In this document: positions 21,409 through 34,279 of the stretch, one piece after another
Layout: each line of letters opens with the position of its first letter
Position numbering within the stretch: the stretch's first letter is position 1
DNA from: Tubiluchus corallicola
Taxonomy: Eukaryota; Priapulida; Priapulimorpha; Priapulimorphida; Tubiluchidae
Assembly: GCA_030141605.1 (NCBI GenBank)
Contig: JAQGDQ010000111.1
Location: forward strand, 1 to 64,000
Direction: 5' to 3'
Length of the DNA stretch: 64,000 nucleotides
The notes under the pieces: generated by a model
Told to the model about the DNA's origin: nothing
The model's database searches: none
The model's input: the letters and a program-made list of their open reading frames with translations, nothing else
Translations under genes and position numbers: made by a program

Positions 21409-22020
21409 GTGGTGTAGCAGGCCAAATTACCTCCTGCCCAGATTAAATGCGGGTATAGTTTGTCCCAGGCCAGAGTATACCCCGGGGGATAAACTGTCCT
21501 AGGCCAAACTATACCCAGGGTGCAAAATAGCCTAGGCCATTTTGTGTGCTATGATTTTCATCACATTGTGAACAGCGAAGTTAATTGGACATTATTTTAC
21601 CATTGCATTATGTTGTTTTGGGCATGTACTTTTATTCTAAAGTGTAAGCACTATTGAGAAGAGTGGTAGTAATCTTTCATCTTTGTGGAGTCTAATATTT
21701 TTATTGATTGTGTTTTCCTGGTTGTAGTAATAAAAGTCTATGTGTTCAGAATTTTGGTCTTATTTCAAAATTCAAGTCTGTTAGCTTTCTCATTTAACTT
21801 ACCTGACAAAGCTGAAACTGCCAGAGATTGTTTAAAAATTAAGTAATTCTTGTGTATATCACTCAACACTGCTGATATCCTGGGGGAGGGGTATAATCTG
21901 GCCTGAGCATATGAATTACTTGGGCTAGTCCATAATATACAAGGAGTATAATCTAGCATAGGCCACTTTAACCCCTGGGGTATAGTGGACTGGGGGTATT
22001 CTGTGGCCTGTTACACTGGT
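21409..22020. mobile_element. MITE-like element with imperfect terminal inverted repeats
   Basis: The left end GTGGTGTAGCAGGCCA and the reverse complement of the right end ACCAGTGTAACAGGCCA are similar, and CCTAA flanks both sides (21404-21408 and 22021-22025). Inside, motifs like TAGGCCAAACTATACCC and GGGGTATA recur in both orientations at both ends. The superfamily is not clear. It lies just downstream of RFXAP and contains the AATAAA (21729-21734) that RFXAP could use for polyadenylation. Confidence 0.55.
21729..21734 (+). terminator. Possible RFXAP polyadenylation signal (AATAAA)
   Basis: AATAAA about 570 bases after the RFXAP stop, lying inside the MITE-like element. Confidence 0.35.
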
Positions 22021-22656
22021 CCTAATTTAGTTTATAGAGATGGATGTCAAACGACTATAGATTACAAAGCGCATACTTGATAATTTTTACACTTTCCAAA
22101 AAGTTGCCGTGATTGTTTTATGTTTATTAATTACCAGATGGTCTCCTCAATCTTTTTTATTTGTAAACAGATGTGCATTTACGGCATTTGGATTGTGGTT
22201 AATAACAGAGTGGTCATAGTGTAAGCTTTGTGACCAAAGTTATGTCACATCGAGATTGGTCATCGAATGGCTCCTGACTGCTAGAGTCGTGTGGTTTCAT
22301 TAGCCATATGGGTATTGACTGTGTTTAATATAAACTTCTGCAGTTTATTTCTATGCAGAGGATACTGAATCCTAAAATGATTACGATTGGTCTACAGTGC
22401 AATGACACTCATTGTCTTAGTGTCTTTCTTTCCAGTTTATAATATCGGTGCATCAGAGATTTTGTTCAGGGTGGTTTCTTTCCAACAGAACCAGTTTTAA
22501 ATGCAAACATTTCAAACGAAGCCGGGAAATCCAAACTGATTCGATTATTTTTAAGCTTATTTCATTGCTATGAAAAATTGCAAAGATAAATCACTGTCAA
22601 CCTTCATAGTATGAGTTAGTCTCATGTTTACATGATAATTGTAAATAAGTTCAGAG

Positions 22657-25326
22657 ATGGCATCAGATTTTGCAAATGACATAGCCAGGTTGTGCTTTGA
22701 CCACTACAAGACAAGTTTACCGAAGAAGGGCAAGCCTGCATCTATAGGTAAGTAGATGATATAAGTTTTGTAAACGACTGATAAATATAATTGGATAATC
22801 TATTTAGATGATTATTAATATTCATTGGTGATGTTAAAAACCATTTGATACATGTGTATACATGGTAATGAAAAAGTAACCCATAACTCTTGTAACTGAT
22901 TTCAATGTGGTTATTTCTCAGTAAGGCACGTCCAGAAAATCTTTCCGCTTTCCGCAGGACACTTCTTCTAGCAGAGTGACAACAATTTTTCTTGGAAATA
23001 TTTTTTCTCGGAATTTTAATATGAAAAAACTTAGATGTTTTTCTCTCTTCAATAGCAAAGATGCCTAAACCATTGCGAATTCTGCTACACAAAAAAAGTT
23101 ACAGTTAGTTATTAGTCAAGGAAATAATTTTTCTGCGGACATGCATAGATTCTACACTACAATTTGTCCTTGTGTACTCAAACATTTCTGCTAATAAACT
23201 GACTAGGCATTCGCGGGACAAGCAGCTGTAAAACGTTTGTTTGAAGCTGTGGGTGATTTAGTTCTATAAACAGGTCTAATGCTATGAAGATTGATGTAAT
23301 TTAACTTTCGCGTTACAAGAGTTTTAATGAACTTATACTTCACAAAAAAAAAGATAAGATTTACTGATTTTTTGCTGCATCATTACTGTCCATCCAGTGA
23401 CAGATAGCTTTCTAGCACTCCAGCCTCCAGTACTTACTGACTGTTTGATCTCTGGCTTTAAATTACAATTATTCTAGCAACATTTCTGGCCCTACAACCT
23501 AGTCACAAATCAGTGACTAATGCCCTAGAAACTTCACAATTTATTTACTTTTTGGCATTCATAAATAAACCTGTAGTAGTTAAGCAACATCTTGCACAAA
23601 AATGCTTGGATCGCTGAGGTATTTTGCATAATGATTGTTTTCAAGGAATAGTATGGTGGTTGTGTTGCTAATGAAAATACATAAATGATGAAAATAAATT
23701 TGACCTTTTTATAAGTCCACCTTTTAAGATTTTGCCCTTAAACCTCCAGCCTTTCGCCGCAACATCCACCTTCTCGTGCAGCTACTTCCCCTAGATGTTT
23801 CTTTTAATTGCCTCTGGCTCTGAGCTAGGTCCATCTCCGGAATGCCAATTTTTAATCCTTAGGACATTTGCAACATTTCGTGGTAAGGCAGGAGGGCCTA
23901 ACCTAGTTTTCTTTAGCACATTAATTTAACATTTTCACAGGTGAATGGACTTCCTTAGCTGCTTTCGTGCTGAGTGATATCGACGACTCTTTTCGTGTTG
24001 TGTCTATGGCAACCGGGTCCAAGTGCATAGATGCGGGAAAAATGGTAAAGGACGGAACACTGGTGAATGACAGTCATGCCGAGATTTTGGCAAGACGAGC
24101 TTTTGTTCGGTAATTTTGCACAAGTTTTCTTTACAAAATATATTTCCACGAGCAGAAGTTCGCAGAGTTGTGAACAGAAGATATAACTTTGCTAATTTTC
24201 CTAATTTGTGCTTTAGTGACCATATACATCAGAAAAGACTCAAAGAACACAGTAAATCAGTCTAAAATTGAATCACAGACATTTTTGACATATGACCCCC
24301 TGTTATTTTTATGCACGTGAGTCGAGTAAAGTTAGTCAAGTAGTGAATAGTGTAACTGAAGGTTCAAATCAAAAACTTCGTTGCACTTTAGGTAATTTAC
24401 ACTTTTCTGTGAATTTGCTCACAGAATTTGATATTATAATTGCTGTTTCCATCGGCTCCAATTCTTAATTATGAATATTAGAGTTTGTTTAATTAAGTTG
24501 TTTATAGCTTGTTTTAGTAATGAGTTTTCAATTTTCTCATAGTTGTTGTTTTATTTTCTTTGTTAGGTTTCTTTTGGGAGAAATTGGCAAGGCTGTGGAG
24601 ACAGAAGAAAGCAATGTCGTCATCCAGAAAACGCCTGGAAAGTGGCACATTAAAAATGGAATAAGTTTCCACTTCTTTTGCAGTCAAACTCCTTGTGGGG
24701 ATGCCGCAATTTTTCCTCGTTTTGACACATGTACAAACTGTCAAGGCGAAGATGATTCTGAGATAACGAGTGCCAGCAAGAGAATTAAGATGGATCTGCC
24801 TGCTGACCTCTCATATGGAGCTACAGAGAATCGTTCAGATTATGAGTGTGAGCAAATGCAGACAGTAATCACTCAGCCAGGTAGTAATATATGCATTTAT
24901 TTTAGCAATGGAAAACGGGCAAAAAACTTTTGCTATATGAGCCTGATGGAATGGAAAGTAGACTTTTCCAGAAGTGTAAAGAAATCATCTAGAGCCATAT
25001 ATATAATATATACATATACATATACTTATATACATACATACATGATGATTTATATATATATACATATATAGGTTTATAATACGTATATAAACATTTGCTG
25101 TAAAGAGAGTTGTAACATATATCTTTTAATAGTAGGACAAAACAGCCTGGACGTATGTATGTATTTGTAGAACCACACAGAAGGAAAGGGAAAAAGAGGA
25201 GAGAGGAGCAAAAAAAGAAGGTGGAGAGAAGGAAGGAGACAGAGATGAGAAAGTGTCAGAGTAAGAAAAAGCATGAGAAAAAGTAAGAAAGAGAGAGGTG
25301 GGATGAGGGAGACGGAGGGAGGGAGG

Positions 25327-25417
<91 letters not shown>

Positions 25418-27049
25418 AGAGACTAAGAGAAAGAGAGAGAAATAGGGAGAGAGATAAGAGAGAGGATGTAGAGAAGAGAGAGAGAGAGAGAGAGAAATGG
25501 AGAAAGGGAAAGAGGGAGGAGAGAAACATAGTGAGTGAGAAAATGAAAGGAATAGAGAAAAGCTGCCTTTGATGCTGAAATGAGGCTGTGGACCTATTGG
25601 GCAGTGATGGAAAACTCAAGCCTAGCTTCACTTACCTGGTTTTGCTACTGCATACATTGGTAAGGATACTTCTGCAGGTTTTAAGGAACTGTTTTTGATA
25701 ATGTGCTGCTTTTTTCTGGCCACAACACAATAAATAGGCCATGTCTTTGAATTTGGATAATGGTTTACACGGTATTTCAACTAAGGATTTAGAAGCAATT
25801 GGCTTCAGCTAGAATTCTGAAGGCAATAGCTGAGTGCTTACAATGTGTGCGTTGTGATCTAAGTTAAGCAATTCTGAGCCTGTGTTATAAGATGAATGGG
25901 TGACTTCTGAAGGAATTGCTTCTGAACAGTTTCATCTGTCATATGTATACATATCCGAATGTTTGTGATCTTGACAACCTTGTTGATTCGGATAAAATCT
26001 AGAGGGTTTTATCGAAAATGAACTAGATTTTGGTAATGCCACAGCTGTCAACATGTAAGTTTCATTGGGTACTCAAGATACAGGTTTGAATTCTAAAAAC
26101 TAATAAAAAAAATAATTTAATAATTATTATGTTTAGTTGTTCACCAAGTGAAAATGTCATGACTCGCACTATATACAAGTATGTGCTTTTTTCAGGTAAT
26201 TCGAGTTACACTATCTCGGGGACTAAACGTACTCATCCGTCCAATGCAAATGCTAAACATTATGATTGCACTTTGTGCTACCACCGTGTCACTGATGTGC
26301 ATCGCACTGGTGCTAAGTGTGTTCCTGGATCAATACAAGACCCCAAACTGCCTCGAGCAGGCTATCATGTTACGGGCAGTCTACGGACTAAACCAGGACG
26401 CTCTTCAACTATGGATGGTACGTTGTCGATGTCTTGTAGTGACAAGATGGCCCGTTGGAATGTCATAGGTTGTCAGGGAGCCTTGCTTATGCATTTGCTG
26501 GAGGAACCTGTTTATGTGTCTTCGGTGATTATTGGAAAAAGTGAATTCAGTGCCACTGCTCTGCATCGTGCTATTGTGCAACGAGTGTCTTGTATTGGCG
26601 ATCTTCCAAAACCTTACAGAGTCAATATGCCGATGATTGCACAGACTGATTTGTCATTTCACCATGGCAGGGAACAAGCTGACTTAGACTTCCTACGAGA
26701 AGCGTGCCGAAAAGTGTGGCCATGTGGTGCTTCTATTGTATGGGCTAATGTTGAATATGATTCGCTTGAAGTTTTAGTAAATGGCAGAAAACAGGGGGCG
26801 ACAAAGTCTAAATCAAGTTTGTCAGTATGTTCTTCGGTGTGTAAACGTGAACTTTTCATCCTTTTTTTATCAGTGCTTCATAAGTGTTCCATGAAAGGTA
26901 GATGCCAAGAGTTACCTGATGTAGAGACTTATGCTGAGTATAAACAGCGTGCATTTGACTATCAGTCAGCCTGGCAGACTCTAAGATGCATTTTAAGTAA
27001 ATGGCAACAAAAGGATTCAAGTTTTGATTCATTTTCTGTGATTATATAA
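22657..27049 (+). CDS. ADAT1: ADAT1, tRNA-specific adenosine deaminase 1, complete, 4 exons, 475 aa
   Basis: Exons: 22657-22747, 23941-24109, 24567-24880, 26196-27049; GT/AG ends, phases join, 1428 nt in all. ADAT1 deaminates adenosine 37 of tRNA-Ala to inosine. All three zinc-ligand motifs are present: NDSHAEILARR (His, with the catalytic Glu) at the end of exon 2, TPCGDAAIFP (Cys) in exon 3, and MSCSDKMARWNVIGCQGALL (Cys) in exon 4. The N-terminus LCFDHYKTSLPKKGKP matches human LCYEHYGIRLPKKGKP. The linker between the PCG motif and VHRTGAKCVPG is variable, as in other ADAT1 proteins. The length is slightly below the human 502 aa. Intron 3 carries (TA)n and (GA)n repeats. An ATTAAA-type signal lies near 27316. 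Confidence 0.95.
22748..23940 (+). other. ADAT1 intron 1
   Basis: 1193-bp intron, GTAAGT to TTTTCACAG. No other feature recognised. Confidence 0.8.
24110..24566 (+). other. ADAT1 intron 2
   Basis: 457-bp intron, GTAATT to TTTGTTAG; the Arg codon is split across it. No other feature recognised. Confidence 0.8.
25170..25560. repeat. (GA)n microsatellite and purine-rich flank in ADAT1 intron 3
   Basis: An uninterrupted (AG)n run spans about 25330-25410 inside about 400 bp of nearly pure purine on the plus strand. A (TA)n-rich stretch (24995-25075) precedes it. Open frames here encode only Glu/Arg or Ser/Leu strings and are artefacts. Confidence 0.95.
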
Positions 27050-29920
27050 AATTTATGTCATGAGTATAACCTTTTTTATACAGTTCTGTACATAGAAAGC
27101 CAGTATCCCGCATTCAATGTGTGGGGCACAACATTATGTGACACTGAATTTTATGCAGGCCGTGCTTATTATGTTGATATTTGCTGTAGGGCTGTACCTA
27201 GTTCATTAATATAGTTAAATTTCTAAGATCTTATTCTGAACTGTGTGATTTTAATAGCAAATGTATCTTAGCTACTGTATGTGTATTGATATTTCGTATA
27301 TCTTTTTGTTATTATTAAACATATAATATAATAATTTTTAATTTACATTTTTGCATTTAGGGCAGTGTAGTCCTAGAAAAAACAGTTATTTGACAGTCAA
27401 CAAAAATACTTAATATAAGTTTAATGCTATGGCTCAAAAAAGTGAAATACTGTAGTCTAGCTGATGATTATAAAAATGAATTGCTTTAATGGTGAAAAAT
27501 CTGCATTCGTCATATACTGCATTGTTTTTATGATGGAGGACATCCTCCATTAAAGATTCTACTACTAAATGATTGATTTTTCTTATGGGATATTACCGTA
27601 AATTGATTGTTTACTATGATTTTGAAGGGTAAACCATCATTGAGCTTTCTTGGCTGGCTCAGTTGAACTTGGTGAAGGGTAAAGTAGTACCCTAAATGAG
27701 TTTCATGTTAGTTGTTAAAAGAGAAGCCATGCAACCTGCAAAAACGTTCGTCAGATAGTTCATCTGTTCTTAAATACTGGTAGCTCAACTGCGCATTGCA
27801 CCAAGCGCACACTACCACCGGAAAGCAAGGTTTAGTTACAAAAATCTCGTTTTTGTTGCCGCTGTGGAAAAGTCGTACAGAATGTGCGTAACGACGTTGC
27901 CGTCTCATCGTCATCGTGCTAAGAAACGCCAAAGTGAAGCTGTTTCGTCTTGCTAATATGTGACGGTGATGAGCATGGTTATGCATTTTATCATGTCCTA
28001 AAAAACTTTTAGCGCATTTTCACATTTTATACGTGCTTTGTTAGTAGGTTAATTAATAACGCCAATTCGTTACAAGTACACATTATTTAACAACATCTGT
28101 ACGTGCTACATGAGTTGAGGTTTGCATTCGTTTTATGATTTTTTGTCTGTTGCCTGTTGGTTTTGTGCAAATTCTAGAGACGGCTTTGTCAAACCTCGTG
28201 GTTCATATAGGAACCACTTGAGATTTAAATCATATTATTTCGTATAAGTGGTAAAAAACACAGTGCACAAAACAACATGTAAAGGCAACGGTTTGAACCG
28301 TTAGGTCCTCTGCATCATGATTACACGTTGTCCTTATTAAATAAAATTACAAAATACAATTTATTACACTCGATGTGTTTAAAATAAAATACATCTAACA
28401 TAAAGTACACCTGATTTATAAAATAAACACATTCAAAATGTACAGTGACTGAATTAAAAGTAAGTTATTAAATATGTTCAAAGTAAAACAGTGGCACATG
28501 GTGTTAAATATTTATAGTGAATATTTAATTAAAAATGTTTCACAATAAAGATGATGCTGTTTTCATAATCGTGCTCAAACGTGTTTCCACCCGAATATAA
28601 ATTATTATAAAAGTTTAATACTAAAGTTTTGCAAGTGCTTTTTGTGTCCCTACCTAATTGCCCATTAATGTGCAGGATTTCGGAACTCTATTCACAAAAT
28701 TTGCACAAAAAAAACAGTTAGTTTTTATCCACATCGTAGCTGCAGCAGTGTGTGCACTGGTTGTTTAGTAAATTTAGTAACTAGAAAACACTATTATACA
28801 AAGTTCTTTGACATCAAGCCAAAAGACTAATCTTTTGTTAATTGCAGGGTATACAAAAAAAAGCATAAATGTTGAAAAAGCTGTCTAAAAAGAGAAAAAT
28901 GTATAACATCATTTCATTCATTTTCAAAGTTTACAGGAGGTACAGATAAACTAGGATGTAAGTAATTATTCTGATTGGGATCTTGAAAGTTCCTAAGACA
29001 AATGTATTTATCCAAGTTGGAAAAACAACAATTAACATTGTTATTGTCTTCAAACAGATAAAAAAATTAAAATTTGGTATCAGGTGGTACAAGTTCACTT
29101 AAAGCCAAAGTCTAGATTAGGTTATTCAGCTATTGGATTAATAGACTGCAGTGGTAAAGTGCTGCTAGCTTTCACAGCTTAGCAAAGCTTTGGCGCAATC
29201 TGATTAGTTCTTTTTTTGTAAAGACAATCAAACCATTTTGATATCAGTATTTGCACCTGTTTTCTATTGTAAGACCAAGTGCTGCTTTATACAAGAGTGC
29301 AGCTAGTAACCAAAAGTAACCTTCAAAATTTCAGAAATGTATGTCGCCCAAAATCCATTTACATGGCATTTGGTTTGCATAACCTGTTGTTGAATTGCCT
29401 AGATTTTTTGGCAATACCTATTAGGCAAATGCGATAATATAATACTTTGTGTAAACATTGTCAAATTTATTTGCATTACAAAAGTAACTATGGTGTGCTA
29501 CATAGTCTAATCTATAATATCAAAAATTTAAATAGTATTTTTCAGAACTTAAATTTCTGTTTCTATTATACTGAATTTCAAGTCTTTGTGCACTATTAGG
29601 TAGTAGACAACTAGTAGATAAACCTAAACGTGCCTATAAATGTCCTTCGGCAGATTGTATAAAGGAAATATGTAATTGTAATTTTCTACTTAAACAGTGT
29701 ACCTAATATTGCACGACTGTGAAATTGCCATGACGACGAAAGCAGTGATAGCTTTTGCTTTTCTCTGGTCAAGTGACACTTCAAGTGCAATACCACACGT
29801 AGTGCAATTAAGGCAGGTACCTACGCCATTTAGCATAAAAATTAGGCTTATTAATATATGTTTTAAAATGTTTTTTCAAGAACACCTTTGATAAGAATAC
29901 TTTGTTAGATACTAGATATG
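27050..29920. other. ADAT1 3' UTR and intergenic sequence
   Basis: AT-rich sequence with no recognisable coding exon. The minus-strand open frame at 27708-27986 shows no protein family features. A 5' non-coding exon of COPS9 may lie here or to the right. Confidence 0.4.
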
Positions 29921-29928
29921 GCCTAAAG

Positions 29929-30872
29929 CAGGGGTGTGCAAATTATCTGACTAGCCGGGCCGCATACAGTTTGATCAAGGAGCCAAGTACAGTAGGACCT
30001 AGTAACAATTTTTTGCATCCGATTTGCGTACATCATTACTACTGAATTACTACGCTCAAGAAACTATTTTAGAAGTTATTAAAAATTATGTTAAAAACCA
30101 TATATTTCTACTTTCACGACAGATAGTGGTAATTTCATTACAATGCATATTAGGAATGTTTATCACACAGTCTGTGTAGTACAGTGCATGTTTTGACTCG
30201 CTGTTCTTCTTCAATCTCCTCTTTTTCTTATCCATGATTCTGATCTATAAGAACACTACATCTGATGAAACAGCCACTGATTGAGGCGTGTACTACTGAG
30301 CCTAAGCTGAAACTAAAATCTGGGAATCCCCCTATATCAGGGGTGACCACACTTTTTCAGCTTGCTGGCTACTTACAAATTAGTCTGTTCTGTCCAGTCG
30401 TCTTCTTGGTCATAGCAGGTAGATTATTTTGACTTGGTTATTTTATAATTTATTTATTTATAATTTATTTTGTAAAATACCCAAGTCAAAATGTTCTACC
30501 TGTTATGACTAAGAAGCTGACTGGACAGACAGGCCCGATAATAGAAGCCTAGAGATTGGCTAATTGGTCTTCCTACCAGCCAATCAGATTGCTTCTCACA
30601 TTTCTTGCACATTTGAGCATTTGAATGGTGGCTTCCTTGATAGTTTGCTGTGTTGTGCGATTACATCGCTTTTTTGTGTTCCAAGTAAGCAACGTTAAAT
30701 TTCGTCATGTCCGACAGTGACATTAAGTGACAACAGTCTTGTAAGGGTTAATGCCATCCGATCTAGAGGAAAAAACTACCCGCACTATCTTTGCGATATT
30801 GGCGCGGGCTTCAGCTGGATCGCGTGGGCCGCACTTTCATTACGTTGACAAACCGCAATTTGCACACCCCTG
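29929..30872. mobile_element. Non-autonomous hAT transposon, 944 bp, with perfect 8-bp target duplication
   Basis: The 16-bp terminal inverted repeat CAGGGGTGTGCAAATT is perfect at both ends. The flanking 8 bp GCCTAAAG is exactly duplicated (29921-29928 and 30873-30880), the size expected for hAT elements. GGCCGCA occurs just inside each end in inverted orientation. There is no transposase frame. Internally an imperfect inverted repeat (about 30390-30452 against 30468-30529, arms about 60 bp) and a second hAT-type tip, CAGGGGTGACCAC at 30338, suggest a nested element. Confidence 0.92.
30390..30529. repeat. Inverted repeat with arms of about 60 bp nested in the hAT element
   Basis: TGTCCAGTC, CTTCTT, GGTCATA, CAGGTAGA and TTTTGACTTGG on the left recur in reverse complement on the right, with an AT-rich loop of about 15 bp. 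It could form a stable hairpin RNA. Confidence 0.75.
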
Positions 30873-31382
30873 GCCTAAAGAATAAAACTGAACTTGACAT
30901 TAATATTCATTAATATTAGATATCACAGGAATGGAAGTGCGATACCCTGGTTTTACGTAACCCAGGCGTCACCCTGCTTGATGAAATTTCAAGGTCTGTA
31001 AAATGTACATGCACAAGTATATCATGTGAACAAGAGAACTAGTGACAATGTAAATCCTAGTGCAATGCCACATCATCATTTTTGCTGATGGTGGTGCATT
31101 GAGTTTGCAACATGACTATGTTCGTAACGAATTAAAGGTGTTTGTGTGCAGCATGTAATCATTTATTTTCTTTTATTTTTATGTCTTTTATATTAAAAAA
31201 TAATGCTCATAAGTTGCTACTTCTTTTTCCGTTTTTTTCCAAAGCATGCGCCGTCAGTTGACTGACAATTAATATCTGAATGACGTGTGCTGGTAAATTC
31301 TAACTAACCTTTTTTGTTTTATCAACTCTAATAAACTTCTTATTTAATGTTTCAGGGCTGCAAGCCAAAATTTTTGTAAAAG

Positions 31383-31565
31383 ATGAAACCTACTCCTGTT
31401 GTGGTAGATGAAATGTTCCCAGAAGGAGCTGGTCCCTACATGGACCTGGAAGAAGCAGGGGGATCGAGTGGTCTCCTCAACGATCTAGTCGCAAATGAAA
31501 AGGCTGTTCATTCAGATTTTTTCAACGATTTTGATGATTTGTTTGACGATGAAGATCTTGCGTGA
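31383..31565 (+). CDS. COPS9: COPS9 (CSNAP), ninth subunit of the COP9 signalosome, 60 aa
   Basis: The COP9 signalosome removes NEDD8 from cullins; this very small acidic subunit binds the CSN3-CSN5-CSN6 part and tunes the complex. The protein starts [20 protein letters not shown] and continues [27 protein letters not shown] and [13 protein letters not shown]. Human COPS9 (57 aa) reads nearly the same, with [18 protein letters not shown] and DFFNDFEDLFDDDD. The extra residues are TP/V insertions after MKP. A TAA lies in frame just before the ATG, and TTTCAG at 31350-31355 is a likely splice acceptor of a 5' UTR intron. The coding sequence is a single exon. AATAAA signals lie at 32184 and 32188. 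Confidence 0.95.
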   Translation: MKPTPVVVDEMFPEGAGPYMDLEEAGGSSGLLNDLVANEKAVHSDFFNDFDDLFDDEDLA

Positions 31566-32183
31566 TTGGTTGTGTCGGGTTTTGCGTTTGTGTTTCTAGA
31601 TCAGTGAGACGATGTTTTTATAGTTTGATGCTATTTTAACAGCTGAAAATATAGTATCTTACCTAAACTTTGTCTTGCAAATTATATTCATATATGGTAC
31701 TACAGTGTCGGTGATTTCAGACTTTGTGGAAATGGCATTTATTTCGCGACAATTCACAATTTTATGCTGTGTTCTGTCATTTTTCATACGAGCGATATTC
31801 ACTGTGTAAAATGACAAATGCTGAAACTCCATGTGTAGTTCAAGAACTGTAGCATACCTTATGTCCTAGCCAATCAAAACGTTAACCACAATTTGCAAAA
31901 ACTTGTTGCAAAGCTCTAGATTATTGAATTTTGTTTATTTAGCTTTTTCTAGATTGATTGTAAAGTTTACTGTTACCACATTTAAAAGTCTCCTTAATTT
32001 GTGAAATATTGTTTTAAGTTAAGCTGAATTGAAGCAAAATGTAGTGCTCTAGTTCTGTGTATTACATGTATTATTATTTAGAATGTCGAATTGGCGCATT
32101 TTGACCTGGAGAGATTTTATGGATTTTACTCTTTACTGTGTTCTGCTTAGCTGTCATTTGATTATGTTAAACAAAAAACTGTA

Positions 32184-32193
32184 AATAAATAAA
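32184..32193 (+). terminator. COPS9 polyadenylation signals (overlapping AATAAA)
   Basis: AATAAATAAA about 620 bases after the COPS9 stop. Confidence 0.5.
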
Positions 32194-32219
32194 ATGTTGT
32201 TTTAGTTTGTCTTGAATCG

Positions 32220-34279
32220 TGAAATGTTGGTTCGTGTGTCAGACTTAATTTTGCAGCTTTCGCAATTGGATAAGGTATTGAGCAAAACAGTATATTGTCA
32301 TAGTAATACTATTATGTGGCACAATAGTGAGAATTTGTGTTATTTAGCACCTATAGGAAATTACGTATCCTTTACTGTACTTTAGAAAAACATTTTTAAG
32401 ATAAAAATAATATTAAATTAAATTTATTGTGCAAATATGCAATTAACATTACATTCATTGGCAAGTACAAAAAGAAAATTATATACAGGTAGAACTACAG
32501 ATTGCTATCATACATATATATAAAAAAACTGAGGTACTGCTACTTATAGTAACAACATTAGAATGCAGGCAGTATTAGACAGTCATATAGACAGTATAAC
32601 AGTGCGAGGTATGCAGTGGGTACTGTATCAAGTTTTGTTGTGCAATACCATGCTCACATTTCTATTTAGATACCACAGTCAAGCAATTCCAGTTAGCAAG
32701 TAAGAAATACTACAAAAATACATGTAGCTGGGTAATTGCAGCGAATCCACCAATAAAATTTAAAACTATACAATATGATGTATTAAATAAAAATTTAATG
32801 TCCATTCAATGGTTATAAAAATTGATTGTTGCATTGAACAAATGCAGGACGATTTTAATCAACTTTGTTGTTAATTTTATGAGGCATCCAGTTTTTGTTA
32901 CATTGTTTTAGAGATTTCCTTTCTAAGTTTAATAACTACAAAACTAATGTTCAGACTTCAGTATATTTGCTTAATATTATTTATTTTTCTGCAGAAATAT
33001 GATAATTATTATTGTTTCGGGCAGTAAATATATTTTCAGGAGAATGCACTTTTTTATTATAAAATTGCAATTTAGAAGGAAATTGTGCTATGTTAAAAAT
33101 GGATTAATAAAGTAGAGCTTACAAATTTTAGCTGCAATGCTGTAATTTTTTACAAATATAAAGTAATATTTATTATAATTACAAAGTAGTCTGCGTTTCT
33201 GAAGAGTCAATGTTGATACTGTCTTCTTTAGTTGAGTTTCAGTGGCTTTATCAGTTTCATTTCTGACGACTGGAAGGTGCTGCTCTCTTCTGTGAAATTT
33301 TCGCACCCGGCTGAAGTTTGTGCTGTATATCGTACTAAGCGAATTTTTTTGCCATTTTTTCGTAGTAAAATTATAGTAATGTGAGTCATCGGCGCTTTAT
33401 TCAGTTTAAAGAAGTATCACGTGTTTCGATTGTGTCTAAGATTTCTAAGGATTGGTTTTACAGCTTTTAGGTAAGTTGCTGTTTATATTTCTGAACACCG
33501 TCGGTCGACCTAGTAATCAGTATAGGATTGCGTGTAGTATAACCATACTTCGTCCATAGATCTAGGGAGTACCTACATTGACCAACTTTAGTAATGCGCA
33601 AATAGCTTGAATAAAGACGATTACGATCACTAATTAATCTAATTTTCAGTTGTGATTAATCATACAGCACCAATCATATTATGCATATGCTATACATGCT
33701 TGCAGTTACTACACTATAGACTTGATATTGTTTACTAAATTTTTAGTATGACAGTGTTCAGATGGGTTAAGTTAGTGACTAATCATAAGTGATCAGGATT
33801 TTGATAATAGTACTTAATCATGCCGCTGAATATTGCGATCAAATTTACAATTCATAATAATAATAGAGAGAGAATTTTTGAGAGAAAACAACTATAAGTA
33901 TAAAACGATTAACAGGGGTTCGATGAGAGAGATAACTATGGACAAAAGTCTACATCTCAGCCCTGTCAATCTACGGTAATAATATTTTTGGGGCAGGTAC
34001 CCCATACCCTCATTAAATTTCCAAAGTGATGGAATTTGGTGCAGGTACCCCATACCCAGGGCCTCTGAGGAGATTCAGACTTCAAAGGACAGCCTTGGAT
34101 TGAAATGCATATCGTGCTTTATTGTATATTTTTTTAAATATAATACCAAATCTTAATTATGATTATCGTATGTCACACCGATACCATTGTAAATTGCAGT
34201 GAAGTTAGTCTTATAAATTACTAGGTTTAAGATGGTTCATAGCTTTCCTGTATAGATGACAGCACAGGAGTCTCAGCAC
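32220..34279. other. Intergenic sequence after COPS9
   Basis: No gene recognised. A short direct repeat built on GCAGGTACCCCATACCC occurs twice (near 33994 and 34042), and AT-rich simple sequence is common. Confidence 0.4.

Noticed and set aside
27708-27986. 92-aa minus-strand frame between ADAT1 and COPS9
   Set aside because: No family features; it is consistent with a chance frame in a slightly GC-richer stretch.
31050-31125. Short hairpin AATGCCACATCATCA...TGATGGTGGTGCATTG with a miR-33-like seed GTGCATTG
   Set aside because: The arm pairing is imperfect, the seed sits on the wrong arm for miR-33 and the rest of the mature sequence does not match. Chance similarity is more likely.
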